This document shows positions 33,213 to 42,625 of a stretch of DNA of 64,000 nucleotides, piece by piece. Both the position numbers and the translations under genes were made by a program. Source of the DNA: an uncultured Alphaproteobacteria bacterium (GTDB lineage: Bacteria > Pseudomonadota > Alphaproteobacteria > Rhodobacterales > Rhodobacteraceae); the NCBI GenBank assembly GCA_902537235.1, contig CACBAO010000006.1:1-64000 (forward strand). The letters run 5' to 3'. Below the pieces are notes generated by a model. It did not search any database. It was not told where the DNA came from and saw only the letters and a program-made list of their open reading frames with translations. Every line of letters begins with the position of its first letter. Within the stretch, counting starts at the first letter, position 1.

Positions 33213-35294
33213 TTGATTGCTGTAATAAGCTATTTTGATAGTAATCCAGAGCCTTTAAATTGTGAGAGCGTTGTAGCAGAAAACACTGCAACCTCTCGTG
33301 ATGGTTTTTATTTTGTGCCTTTGAATAAAGATGACGTGCCCTTGGGAACTCAAATAATTTTAAAAGAAGAACCAATAGAGGGCCTGAAGAAATATTTGTC
33401 GAATAAAAACTTTCAGGGTATTGGACCAAAGAATGCTGATACCATAGCGCAGAATATTGGGATGACAATTATCAAGTATTTACATGAGCGCAATGTAAAC
33501 ATACTTGAAGAAAAAACGTCAAAGAAACTTTCCGAAGCTTTATTGGGAGGATGGGATCTAGATTATGAAAACTCGGGGTTTGAAATATTATTTTCACAAA
33601 TTGGCTTTTCATATATGCAAAAGAAATTTGTTAAAGAAGAGTTTGGGAATAAGTTTTTTGCGGAAATACATAAAGATCCATATATGTTGCTTCAAAGAAT
33701 TCCTAGGCTCAGCTTTGATAAGATAGAGAGTATTATTTCCATTTTTGGAATTGAAGTTTCTTTAGATCAAAAAATAGTTGCCGCTACGAGACATGCACTG
33801 ATGCAAAGTGAAGCCGAACGCGGCAATACCTGTGGGCCTTTAGAGAGGGTTTTACTGAGAACTCAAGAAATAACAAAAAATGACATTGAAACAATTCAAA
33901 CGGCTATTAACAGCCATGAGCATTTATTTAATAATTTTAAAGTGCAAGATAAAAATTTTTTAGAAACCATAGAAGCATGTGAACGAGACAACGATATTGC
34001 TCAACAGATCTGTTTGATAAAAGATAATTTCAAACCAATAAAGGGCAAGCAGTTTTCGGCTAACAAAAATGCCACTAATCCTTTGTCAGAAGAACAAGTG
34101 CAAGCAATCCAAAATTCATTAGAAGCAGGAGTTTCGATTATTACTGGTGGCCCAGGAACAGGTAAAACAAGAATTATAGAAGGCCTCGCTCAAGTTTTAG
34201 TCAACGGCTTTAGAAAGACAATTCGTATCTGTGCTCCCACAGGACGAGCGGCAAAACGAATAGCAGAAAATCAAGCATTAAAAAAATTTCAACCTTCGAC
34301 AATTCACATGCTAAAAGCGATGATAGATTCATCAGCTAAAGATATTGAGTTTGATACTTTGATTGTGGATGAATCCTCCATGATCGATATAAATTTATTC
34401 AATGATTTGGTCAAAATGCTACCTTTAGGGTCACAACTTATTTTAATTGGAGACGTTGACCAACTACCTCCTGTCGGCGCAGGGCAACCATTTTTAGATT
34501 TAATAAGATCAAAAAAAATTGTTGTTAGCAGATTATCAAAGCAATTTCGACAAGGCAGTGATAGCGTGATCCCAAAAGTAGCTAGAGCAATAAATAAAGG
34601 CGAGTTAATAGAATTCTCTTCAGATTTTTCTAGCTCAGGCTTTTCATTTGTAGAGGTTGACAAGGGTCAAGTTGTCGAAAAAATTATTGAAGTAGTTGAT
34701 TTTTTTACCGGGAATAAAAACGGCAGTATAGATTTTGACAAAACACAAATTCTTTCCCCAATGCGCCGTTATTCAAGTGGTCTTATAAATTTAAATTCAA
34801 TTATGCAAAAAAAATATAACCCTAATGGCGAAAAGGTTTTTTCAAAAATAGAGGGTGAAAAAGAAATAAAATTTTGTGCAGGTGATAAGGTGATATGTAC
34901 ACAAAATGATTATGATATTGATGTTAGAAATGGCGATATTGGTTACGTTGTAAATAAAGTTGGAAAAAATATTAGAGTGGAGTTTGATGGAGAAATGAAA
35001 CTCTTTCATAACAATAAAATAGATTATTTAGATTTAGCGTATGCTATAACGGTTCATAAGAGTCAAGGTTCTGAGTACCCAAACGTCGTGATGCCAATAG
35101 TGGACGATCATCGCATAATGCTTACGAGAAAATTGATATATACGGCAATCACAAGAGGGAAGCAGAATGTCTGCTTAATTGGGAGCAAAAGAGTATTACG
35201 AGAAGCACTTAAAAAGGTGTTTCTGAATTTACGGTATTCTAATCTCAATCAAAAAATTGAAAACGCTAACATAAATTTATTTCACCAAAATTAG
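33213..35294 (+). CDS. RecD-like (RecD2 family) DNA helicase
   Basis: Superfamily 1B 5'-3' DNA helicase of 693 aa. The N-terminal region includes a helix-hairpin-helix-type segment (LSNKNFQGIGPKNADTIAQNIG) typical of RecD2 rather than RecBCD RecD. Walker A is IITGGPGTGKTRI, Walker B is DTLIVDESSMID, motif III is LILIGDVDQLPPVG, and the C-terminal UvrD-like motif is LAYAITVHKSQGSEYP. No recB or recC is nearby. The start is TTG with GGAG eight bases before it. Confidence 0.93.
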   Translation: MIAVISYFDSNPEPLNCESVVAENTATSRDGFYFVPLNKDDVPLGTQIILKEEPIEGLKKYLSNKNFQGIGPKNADTIAQNIGMTIIKYLHERNVNILEEKTSKKLSEALLGGWDLDYENSGFEILFSQIGFSYMQKKFVKEEFGNKFFAEIHKDPYMLLQRIPRLSFDKIESIISIFGIEVSLDQKIVAATRHALMQSEAERGNTCGPLERVLLRTQEITKNDIETIQTAINSHEHLFNNFKVQDKNFLETIEACERDNDIAQQICLIKDNFKPIKGKQFSANKNATNPLSEEQVQAIQNSLEAGVSIITGGPGTGKTRIIEGLAQVLVNGFRKTIRICAPTGRAAKRIAENQALKKFQPSTIHMLKAMIDSSAKDIEFDTLIVDESSMIDINLFNDLVKMLPLGSQLILIGDVDQLPPVGAGQPFLDLIRSKKIVVSRLSKQFRQGSDSVIPKVARAINKGELIEFSSDFSSSGFSFVEVDKGQVVEKIIEVVDFFTGNKNGSIDFDKTQILSPMRRYSSGLINLNSIMQKKYNPNGEKVFSKIEGEKEIKFCAGDKVICTQNDYDIDVRNGDIGYVVNKVGKNIRVEFDGEMKLFHNNKIDYLDLAYAITVHKSQGSEYPNVVMPIVDDHRIMLTRKLIYTAITRGKQNVCLIGSKRVLREALKKVFLNLRYSNLNQKIENANINLFHQN

Positions 35295-35332
35295 GTTAGT
35301 AAGATACTTATTTTACAAAAAGGAAAAATTTG

Positions 35333-36370
35333 ATGATCATCAAAGCACCCATAAAATTAATTGGTAACAACGGATCACCTTACACACGAAAGATGGTCGC
35401 CTTATTAAGGTATAAACATATCCCGTATAAAATTATCTGGGGAGAGCCAGACGAATATTTAGACCGGATCAATATCCAAAAACCTAAACCAGTTTTACAC
35501 CCAACCTTCTTATTCGAAAATTTTGAAAAGCAAACCATAGCCGTTACCGACTCCACCCCCATCATTAGAAAGCTAGAGAGCAAATTCACGAGCCGCAGCA
35601 CCATTCCCTCAAACTCAGTTTTGAGATTTTTAAACTATTTGCTTGAAGATTATGGTGATGAGTGGGGAACGAAATTTATGTTTCATTACCGATGGCATGA
35701 TGACAAGGACATTGACAATGCAGGGACGTTGTTACCCCTTTATGCAAACTCCACTCTTACAAACGAGGAACTTAGTTATAAAAAAGAAAAAATAGCACAG
35801 CGCCAACTTGGAAGGGTTTGGGTTGTAGGATCGAACAAAAAAACAGCGCCTCTTATAGACCAATGTTTCAAAAAAATTATAAGCATTTTAGAGGATCATT
35901 TCATTAACTTCCCCTTTTTGCTTGGATCCCGTCCATCTTCTGCAGATTTTGCTTTCTTTGGACAATTAAGCCAATTGGTAGGATTTGATCCTACACCTCG
36001 TTCTATAATAGAGAAAAACTCAATGCGCACTATGGCTTGGGTAGGAAAAACAGAAGACCTTTCTGGATTAGAACCCGATAGCGAAGATTGGATCAGTGAT
36101 TCAAAGCTTCCTGAAACCATTAAAAGAATTTTTTGTGAAGTTGGAAAGACATATGTCCCAACTATGCTAAAGAACGAAGAAGCTTTTAATAGTGGTGAAG
36201 AAAAATGGAGTGCAGAAATTTTAGGTCGTGAGTGGGAACAAAGAACATTTCCCTATCAAGTAAAATGTTTAAAATGGATTCGTGAAGAGTTCAGAAGTCT
36301 TGGTGACAAACATCAAACAAAAGTACTTAACTTACTCAAAGATACAGACTGTGAAAGGATCTTGAATTAA
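35333..36370 (+). CDS. Glutathione S-transferase-domain protein with extra C-terminal region
   Basis: A 345-aa protein whose first 80 residues form a GST thioredoxin-like domain (LIGNNGSPYTRKMVALLRYKHIPYKIIWG, then ITDSTPIIRKLE-like VTDSTPIIRKLE). The helical GST domain follows (FPFLLGSRPSSADFAFFGQLSQLVGFDPT). About 95 further residues, WSAEILGREWEQRTFPYQVKCL onward, are beyond the normal GST length. The ATG at 35333 is preferred over the TTG one codon earlier because AGGA is eight bases upstream. Function unknown. Confidence 0.8.
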   Translation: MIIKAPIKLIGNNGSPYTRKMVALLRYKHIPYKIIWGEPDEYLDRINIQKPKPVLHPTFLFENFEKQTIAVTDSTPIIRKLESKFTSRSTIPSNSVLRFLNYLLEDYGDEWGTKFMFHYRWHDDKDIDNAGTLLPLYANSTLTNEELSYKKEKIAQRQLGRVWVVGSNKKTAPLIDQCFKKIISILEDHFINFPFLLGSRPSSADFAFFGQLSQLVGFDPTPRSIIEKNSMRTMAWVGKTEDLSGLEPDSEDWISDSKLPETIKRIFCEVGKTYVPTMLKNEEAFNSGEEKWSAEILGREWEQRTFPYQVKCLKWIREEFRSLGDKHQTKVLNLLKDTDCERILN

Positions 36371-36393
36371 ATAAATGCCCTTATTTTGTAAAG

Positions 36394-37227
36394 TCATTTA
36401 TCTGTCCTTAGATTCAAGATTATTTTCTTTGTGGTAGGTATTATCTTCTCATATACGTGAGAAAGAATTTCAATCCTATCAAAAATAGTTGGGTTATTTA
36501 ATAAGTATTCCCTCAGATTTTCTCCAAAAACCTGTCTTAATTGTGTTCCTATATTAATTTTGCAAATGGCAGTATTTTTTGCTAACCAATGAAGTTGGGT
36601 GGTCTTTATACCGGACCCGCCATGAATAACGAGTGGGCACTTTACAAATTTTTCAATTTGAGAGACTAGTTTGGTATCGACTTCTGTTGCCTTCTCCTGT
36701 TCGAGATGAGTGTTTCCAACAGAAATTGCTAAAGCATCTACCTGCGTAGCTGCATAAAATTTTTGTGCAAGTTTCGGTTCAGTAAACTTAGATTTTATCC
36801 CTTGATCGTAACCAACAACTCCCAGCTCTGCCTCTACAGATGCTCCATAATTTTTTGCAAGCTCCACGGCTTTGCATGTCATATCAATATTTTCGTTAAG
36901 TTCCATGTTTGACCCATCAAACATAATTGATGAAAAGCCATTATCTAGAGCTCTTTCGCACTCTTTTAAATTAGTAGAGTGGTCCAATAGAGTTACGATA
37001 TTAATTGATGCATCTTCTGCAAGTTTTTTTAACATCGGCCCCATTATTTCTATAGGAGTGTTTTCGCGGCAATTTGGTCCAACTTGCAAGATAATTGGGC
37101 AGTTAATTTCTTCTGCTGCCTTTACATAATATTTTGCATCTTCCCATCCCAGTATAACTAAACCTGCAAGTGCGTACCTCTTGCTTCTAGCAACATGAAG
37201 CTCTTGGCTAAGTGTAGATAAGGTCAT
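36394..37227 (-). CDS. Class II fructose-bisphosphate aldolase family (probable IolJ-like aldolase)
   Basis: Zinc-dependent class II aldolase of 277 aa. Visible motifs: NCPIILQVGPNCRENTP, the zinc/substrate histidine LLDHSTNLKECERAL, SSIMFDGSNMELNENI, and the C-terminal CPLVIHGGSGI. As the last gene of the inositol operon (four-base overlap with the second iolB), it probably cleaves 2-deoxy-5-keto-gluconate 6-phosphate to DHAP and malonate semialdehyde, like IolJ. Fructose or tagatose bisphosphate is an alternative. No signs of decay. Confidence 0.85.
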   Translation of the reverse strand: MTLSTLSQELHVARSKRYALAGLVILGWEDAKYYVKAAEEINCPIILQVGPNCRENTPIEIMGPMLKKLAEDASINIVTLLDHSTNLKECERALDNGFSSIMFDGSNMELNENIDMTCKAVELAKNYGASVEAELGVVGYDQGIKSKFTEPKLAQKFYAATQVDALAISVGNTHLEQEKATEVDTKLVSQIEKFVKCPLVIHGGSGIKTTQLHWLAKNTAICKINIGTQLRQVFGENLREYLLNNPTIFDRIEILSHVYEKIIPTTKKIILNLRTDK

Positions 37228-38063
37228 TTAAATTTGGCTATCATATCTTTAATGCCAGGTATAGTTTCGACTTGCCAGCTATATTCAGGTTGAAAATATT
37301 GAACTAAAGATCTCTGAGATTTACCGGCTAAAATTGTGAAATAGTACATCTGATAACCTGGAGCGACCACACAAGGATGATACCCCTTATCAATTACAAA
37401 AGTTGATCCATCCACTATATGATGCGCATCTCCAACCTTTTTATTTTCTCCTTGCAATAATTGAAGAGCAAATCCTTCCTTAGGATCGAATCTAAAGTTG
37501 TAGACTTCATCATGGTGTGTTTCACCATCTCTATCAGTATCGTGTTTGTGGGGTGGAAACCCTGACCATCCACCTTTACCGACAGTAAAAAGCTCAGAAA
37601 CTAATAGGCGACCAACTTTTCCATTTTGTTTTTGTCCTAAGATATGTTTAATTTTTCTATGAGTTTTGGTGTCGTCAGACCCATATTGAACTACATCCAC
37701 GTCTTCTCCCATAATATAGAATGGCCGTAATTGCTCTGAATACTTGGCTCCCGCAATAAAAATTTCCGCTTGGTCACAGGCACATTTTATTTTTGCGGTT
37801 AAACCCGTTGGCACATATACCCCCTCAGGCTCTCCGTCCCAAACGTTATTCATCCGATTACCTATTAAACGTTCGTCCAAAGAATAGACATTCACAATAA
37901 TACTCCCTGTCACAGGGACAATGCAGCTCTCATACTCTTTTAATTCGTATACAAATTCTTCATCTCTATTTAAAGTAACCCTATTGAAAAAAGCGTATGG
38001 AACTTTTGCATCGTTTATATCAATTATGGGTCTATTATCATTGTCATGGGGCGGTATGTGCAA
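37224..38063 (-). CDS. iolB: IolB-like 5-deoxy-glucuronate isomerase, second copy
   Basis: Bicupin metal-dependent isomerase that converts 5-deoxy-glucuronate to 2-deoxy-5-keto-gluconate. It is 279 aa, normal length. The C-terminal cupin has FPPHKHDTDRDGETHHDEVYNFRF and a GYHPCVVAPGYQMYYFTILAGKSQRS block that match IolB. It differs widely from the other IolB in this operon (39976-40776). The neighbours are a PfkB kinase nine bases upstream and the aldolase downstream. It could act on a related substrate such as a different inositol isomer. Confidence 0.87.
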   Translation of the reverse strand: MHIPPHDNDNRPIIDINDAKVPYAFFNRVTLNRDEEFVYELKEYESCIVPVTGSIIVNVYSLDERLIGNRMNNVWDGEPEGVYVPTGLTAKIKCACDQAEIFIAGAKYSEQLRPFYIMGEDVDVVQYGSDDTKTHRKIKHILGQKQNGKVGRLLVSELFTVGKGGWSGFPPHKHDTDRDGETHHDEVYNFRFDPKEGFALQLLQGENKKVGDAHHIVDGSTFVIDKGYHPCVVAPGYQMYYFTILAGKSQRSLVQYFQPEYSWQVETIPGIKDMIAKFK

Positions 38064-38072
38064 TTTATACTC

Positions 38073-39044
38073 CTAATGTGTCTCGATAAATTCAATTAGC
38101 TGGTTAAGATTGGGCATTGCCGATGCGCATCCTTCTTTCGAAACGACAATAGCTGCAGACGCGTTACCTCTTTTTATAGCTGATTCTAAACTTAATCCAT
38201 TTGAGAGTGAGCAAAGAATTGTACCTAAGAACGCATCACCAGCGCCGTATGGTTTCTTTGCTTTCACTTTAAACACGGTATATGACTCCGTTTCACCATC
38301 TAAAATAATGTCACAACCATCAGCTCCTTTTTTGAATAACACTATTTGGTTTGGATTAAAATTAGCACTGACCTTTCGTAAATCCGTTTGTTCAAACATT
38401 ATTTCAAACTCTTCTCTATTGCCAACACACATATCAGCTATTTTTGCAACTCCTCGAAGTTCAGCGGATGCCAATGATATTGAAGTCCAAGCATTTGCTC
38501 TGTAATCAACGTCGAATATAACTGGGCATTTTGCATTTTTTGATTTTTCGATAAGTAGGTTTATTGTCGATCTCGATGGTTCATCTGAAAGCGCAGTTCC
38601 AGTGATCACAATGCCGGCATAATTCTCTAGATTTAAGTTATCAATATTTTGTTTATCTATCAAAAGATCAGCGGCATTATTACGATAGATAACGACCTTT
38701 GGCTCTTCTCTTATCTCTGCTATTGCAAGTGATGTACGAGCATTATTATTTTGAGACTTGGTTACTAGTGAAGTATCTACTTTATGCTCTTCTAATTTTT
38801 TCCAAACAAAATCACCAATTTCATCGTCTGAGACCACGGTTATAATTTGAGAACGACCTCCGAGTTTGGAAATAGAAACAGCAATGTTTGCAGCAGATCC
38901 CCCCAAATCAGAGATAAATGTACCGGCTTCACTCGTTTGTTTATTGGCTGGTTTAGGGTAAAGGTCCATTCCAGCTCTTCCTACAATTACAAATTTACCC
39001 TTTGCCATTCGTTGTTTTAATTTTATGGGTAATTCGATGGTCAT
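38073..39044 (-). CDS. PfkB family sugar kinase (probable 5-dehydro-2-deoxygluconokinase, second copy)
   Basis: Ribokinase-like kinase of 323 aa, full length without an added domain. The first PfkB signature is GGSAANIAVSISKLGGRS and the second is the catalytic KPYGAGDAFLGTILCSLSNG. VGRAGMDLYP at the N-terminus is also seen in IolC-type kinases. It lies between iolE and the second iolB, so a role in phosphorylating 2-deoxy-5-keto-gluconate is likely. It would be redundant with the fused IolC at 42626-44533, or may have another sugar as substrate. Confidence 0.85.
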   Translation of the reverse strand: MTIELPIKLKQRMAKGKFVIVGRAGMDLYPKPANKQTSEAGTFISDLGGSAANIAVSISKLGGRSQIITVVSDDEIGDFVWKKLEEHKVDTSLVTKSQNNNARTSLAIAEIREEPKVVIYRNNAADLLIDKQNIDNLNLENYAGIVITGTALSDEPSRSTINLLIEKSKNAKCPVIFDVDYRANAWTSISLASAELRGVAKIADMCVGNREEFEIMFEQTDLRKVSANFNPNQIVLFKKGADGCDIILDGETESYTVFKVKAKKPYGAGDAFLGTILCSLSNGLSLESAIKRGNASAAIVVSKEGCASAMPNLNQLIEFIETH

Positions 39045-39049
39045 TAAAC

Positions 39050-39949
39050 TTAGGCAACTATCTTAAAATCATATTCTTCTAAGCAGGAAACTAAGGTATT
39101 GAAACCCTTTTTTGCGTACTCAAATGGATTGGCTTTCAGAGGATCTTGCTCTGCTTCAATCACTATCCAACCTTTGTATCTAATATCTTTAAGCCGTTTG
39201 ATAAATTTTCGATAATCAATGCAACCATCTCCTGGCACTGTAAACACGCCATCCAATACACAGTCTAAAAAGCTATCTTTACTTTTATCCACATTCTTGA
39301 AAACGTCCTTTCTAATATCTTTTGTATGAATATGATTTATTCTATCCCCATAATTAGAAATAATTTTATCATAATCACCGTCGGCAAATAGAAGATGTCC
39401 TGTGTCTAGAAGAAGACCAACTGAGTCTCTAGTGCTATTCATTAATTGCTCGATCTCATTTTGTGTTTCTACGGCTGTACCCATATGGTGATGAAAGGTC
39501 AATGGTACGCCTTTGTCTAAGCAATAATCGGCTAGATCACCTAAATCTTGGCCGTATTGCTTAATATCAAATTCGGATAATCTCGGCCTCGAATTCAAGG
39601 GTTTATTCTTTTTGTTTTGAACTGTATTGAACGTTTCACCATAAACTAAAACGCTCGCACCAACTTCGGCAAATAAATTTAAAGTTTCATCTAGTTTAAT
39701 TTTTTCGTCTTTTAGATTGTTATTTAGCATTGTGCCAGAATACCAACCGGAAATAAGCTTTAATTCATGCTCTTCTAAAACTTCTTTAAGGCTAGAAGGG
39801 GTCTTTGGAAATTTTCCACCCAGCTCAGTACCTGAAAATCCGGCCAATCGTGTTTCTTTTAAGCATGTTTCTAAACTCGTATCACCTCCAAGTTCAGGTA
39901 AATCATCATTAGTCCATGAGATTGGTGACATACCAAGCTTTACCTCCAT
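39050..39949 (-). CDS. iolE: Myo-inosose-2 dehydratase
   Basis: Dehydrates 2-keto-myo-inositol to 3D-trihydroxycyclohexane-1,2-dione, step two of inositol catabolism. It is a TIM-barrel (xylose-isomerase-like) enzyme of 299 aa. The N-terminus KLGMSPISWTNDDLPELGGDTSLE is diagnostic, and FHHHMGTAVE, LLLDTGHLLFADGD and INHIHTKDIR carry metal ligands. The ATG at 39949 is preferred to the TTG two codons earlier. It lies 26 bases after iolB. Confidence 0.95.
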   Translation of the reverse strand: MEVKLGMSPISWTNDDLPELGGDTSLETCLKETRLAGFSGTELGGKFPKTPSSLKEVLEEHELKLISGWYSGTMLNNNLKDEKIKLDETLNLFAEVGASVLVYGETFNTVQNKKNKPLNSRPRLSEFDIKQYGQDLGDLADYCLDKGVPLTFHHHMGTAVETQNEIEQLMNSTRDSVGLLLDTGHLLFADGDYDKIISNYGDRINHIHTKDIRKDVFKNVDKSKDSFLDCVLDGVFTVPGDGCIDYRKFIKRLKDIRYKGWIVIEAEQDPLKANPFEYAKKGFNTLVSCLEEYDFKIVA

Positions 39950-39975
39950 ATACAACTCACTTTCTTTAAAACAAT

Positions 39976-40776
39976 CTATTTATTCACTATCCAATCATGA
40001 TTTGGATCGTTTTTAAACTTCCAAACTCTCTTGGGACCTGCCATTACATTTAAATAATAACTTTTATACCCATGTGGGACACCAACTGGATGATAGCCAG
40101 CCGGAACTAGTACGACACTTTTATCAGAGGGCGACATGGATTCATTAATACTCAAATCGTCCGTGTATACGCGTTGGGTTACGTATCCTTGCGAAGGATC
40201 TATTCTATGATAGTACGTTTCTTCAAGATAGGACTCTGTTGGTAAATTGTCCTGATCATGTTTGTGAGGTGGATAGGAGGACCAGTTTCCTGATGGAGTA
40301 ATAACCTCAACTACTAATAAGCTATCAGCTGGCTCAGTTTCTGGAAGTATGTTGCAAACATATCTAGTGTTGGAACCTTCCCCCCTTTTTTCTTTTTCCA
40401 TTTTCTCTGGTATAATTACGCGAAATTCCTGATCCTGAGTTAAGCCGGGTGCGGTGCAATAAGCAAACTCACAATCTGTAAGTGTATTTATTTCAAAGCT
40501 TTGATTGGCTGGACAGTAAAACGCAAAAGGTGCCTCGTTATCAAAAACTGAACTTCTGCCTTTAAAGTTCCCAACTTCTTCTCCATTTAAAAAAAAGTTT
40601 ATTTCTCCACTTAATAACACAACGCAGACCTCTCGTGAGTCACCATTTCTAGAGAACTTATTTCCTTTAAAAGCTTTATAAACCTCTAATCCAACATATT
40701 TCCAGCCAGCACTCGAAGGAGTGATGTTATGTAATCTCATAGATTTCAAATCTGGATTAATTAGGAGCTTGCTCAC
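39976..40776 (-). CDS. iolB: 5-deoxy-glucuronate isomerase, first copy
   Basis: IolB bicupin isomerase of 266 aa. The C-terminal cupin carries YPPHKHDQDNLPTESYLEETYYHRIDPSQGYVTQRVYT, and the family-specific VPAGYHPVGVPHGYKSYYLNVMAGPKRVWKFKNDPNHDWI is complete. This matches canonical IolB better than the other copy does. Its start codon shares one base with the iolD stop (TAATG-type overlap), so it is coupled to iolD. Confidence 0.94.
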   Translation of the reverse strand: MSKLLINPDLKSMRLHNITPSSAGWKYVGLEVYKAFKGNKFSRNGDSREVCVVLLSGEINFFLNGEEVGNFKGRSSVFDNEAPFAFYCPANQSFEINTLTDCEFAYCTAPGLTQDQEFRVIIPEKMEKEKRGEGSNTRYVCNILPETEPADSLLVVEVITPSGNWSSYPPHKHDQDNLPTESYLEETYYHRIDPSQGYVTQRVYTDDLSINESMSPSDKSVVLVPAGYHPVGVPHGYKSYYLNVMAGPKRVWKFKNDPNHDWIVNK

Positions 40777-42623
40777 TATTTGGATCCTTTGTCTTGTATT
40801 GCTCTAGCCACTAAATACTTCTTTGAAAGATCTGACTTGCTATTATCGATGAAGGTTTCTGGAATCGCCACATCCCACCAAGCACCTCCTTCCTCAGTAC
40901 TTATATTTGGATCTGTATCTATCACTATAACATTAACGCCCTTTTTTGAAATTGCGCTTTTAACCTCTCTCTCCAATTCAGTTATGTCGGAAACATGGGT
41001 GGCTTCAGCTCCCATAGATTTTGCATGAGAAACGTAATCAATTTCTATCTGATTCTCGAATTTAGAGTCTGAAAACAGGTTGTTAAACTCAGTCCCCCCA
41101 GAAGCTTTTTGTAAGCGATTAATACAACCATAACCTCTATTATTTGTAAGGATGAGAGTCATTGAAACGCCCATCATTGCGGCGGTAGCGAGTTCCGAAT
41201 TCATCATTAGGTAAGAGCCATCGCCTGCAAAAATTACATTTGGTCTATTAGGTGCAGCGAGATTTACTCCAATACCAGCTGAAACCTCATATCCCATACA
41301 AGAATACCCATATTCCATATGATACGTATCTTGATCTAAAACTCTCCAGAGTTTATGTAGTTCTCCCGGCATTGACCCTGCTGCGCCTATTACGACTGTG
41401 TTTTCTGGCACACTTCGGTTTACTGCTCCGATTACTTGACTGTCGGCAGGTAGACTATTCATTAAACTAGTAGAAGTTACTTTGTCTACGTCTTTTGTCC
41501 AATTTGACTTTGCTTGGGAATAATGCGCGATATAGTCTGCACTAACCTTATAATTTATGCTTAGCTCTCTCAGCAATTGGAGTGTCTCCTTAGCATCCCC
41601 CAGAACAGGTATGGACTTGTGTTTAGTTAGATCATGTGCCTGAACATTTATGGAATATACCGGAGCTTTTATTAGTCCGTTGGAGCCTGTAGTAAAATCT
41701 TGCAAGCGACTTCCTACGGAAATAACGAGATCTGCACCTGATATAATTGCATTGGCTGAACTAGAACCTGTCACTCCGATAGATCCAAGGTTCTGCTCAT
41801 CTTTTTCTACTAAGACTGATTTTCCAGCTTGTGTTGCCACTAGTGGTATTTTAGTTAAATCTAAAAATTTCTTTAGTTCGTTTTGCGCATCGCTATATTT
41901 TACTCCTCCACCAGCGATTACTACAGGTTTTTTTGACTTTTTTAGTGAGTTAGCCAACCTCTCTATCTCTCTTCGGTCTGGTTGAATTCTTCTGACATTC
42001 CAGTGAACAATTTCAAAAAAAGATTCTGGATAATTATAGGCTTCGGCTTGGACATCTTGACAAAACGCAAGAGTAACAGGGCCAGCCATAGCTGGGTCAG
42101 TAAGAATAGACATGGCTTTTGGTAACGCATTGAGTAATTGTTCGGGCCTAGTTATTCGATCAAAATATCTGCTGACCGGTCTGAAGCAATCATTGGCAGA
42201 TACAGTTCCGTCTTCAAAATCTTCAACCTGTTGAAGTACTGGGTCAGGGCGTCTGTCAGCAAAGATATCACCTGGTAGTAAAAGAATTGGTAGCCTATTA
42301 ACGTGAGCTAATGCCGCTGCTGTTACTAGGTTGGTTGCTCCAGGACCAATAGATGATGTGACGGCCATAAACCTTCTCCTTCGCATCTCTTTTGTATATG
42401 CTAATGCCGCATGGGCCATGCCTTGCTCGTTATGCCCTCTATAAGTCGGAAGTTCGGATTTATGCTTTTCTAAAGCCTCACCTATGCCAGCAACGTTACC
42501 GTGACCAAATATTCCCCACACACCTTTGAAAGCCATTTCAAACGATCCATCAAATTGTTCAATCTTCTGGGCAATCATCCACTTTACCAGAGCCTGCGCT
42601 GCAGTTAATTTAACTGTTTTCAT
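40776..42623 (-). CDS. iolD: 3D-(3,5/4)-trihydroxycyclohexane-1,2-dione acylhydrolase
   Basis: Thiamine-diphosphate enzyme that opens the ring to 5-deoxy-glucuronate. It is 615 aa from the chosen start. It has N-terminal RGHNEQGMAHAALAYTKEM, SSIGPGATNLVTAAALA and LPGDIFADRRPDPVLQQ, and the C-terminal ThDP/Mg motif AGDGSYLMMNSELATAAMMGV...NNRGYGCINRLQ. The ORF track starts at 42644 inside iolC; the ATG at 42623, two bases after the iolC stop and behind GAGGAAAAA, gives the usual MKTVKLTAAQALVKW N-terminus. Confidence 0.96.
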   Translation of the reverse strand: MKTVKLTAAQALVKWMIAQKIEQFDGSFEMAFKGVWGIFGHGNVAGIGEALEKHKSELPTYRGHNEQGMAHAALAYTKEMRRRRFMAVTSSIGPGATNLVTAAALAHVNRLPILLLPGDIFADRRPDPVLQQVEDFEDGTVSANDCFRPVSRYFDRITRPEQLLNALPKAMSILTDPAMAGPVTLAFCQDVQAEAYNYPESFFEIVHWNVRRIQPDRREIERLANSLKKSKKPVVIAGGGVKYSDAQNELKKFLDLTKIPLVATQAGKSVLVEKDEQNLGSIGVTGSSSANAIISGADLVISVGSRLQDFTTGSNGLIKAPVYSINVQAHDLTKHKSIPVLGDAKETLQLLRELSINYKVSADYIAHYSQAKSNWTKDVDKVTSTSLMNSLPADSQVIGAVNRSVPENTVVIGAAGSMPGELHKLWRVLDQDTYHMEYGYSCMGYEVSAGIGVNLAAPNRPNVIFAGDGSYLMMNSELATAAMMGVSMTLILTNNRGYGCINRLQKASGGTEFNNLFSDSKFENQIEIDYVSHAKSMGAEATHVSDITELEREVKSAISKKGVNVIVIDTDPNISTEEGGAWWDVAIPETFIDNSKSDLSKKYLVARAIQDKGSK

Positions 42624-42625
42624 TT

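Noticed and set aside
33190-33468. Minus-strand ORF opposite the helicase start
   Set aside because: Shadow of the recD-like gene, with no recognisable protein features.
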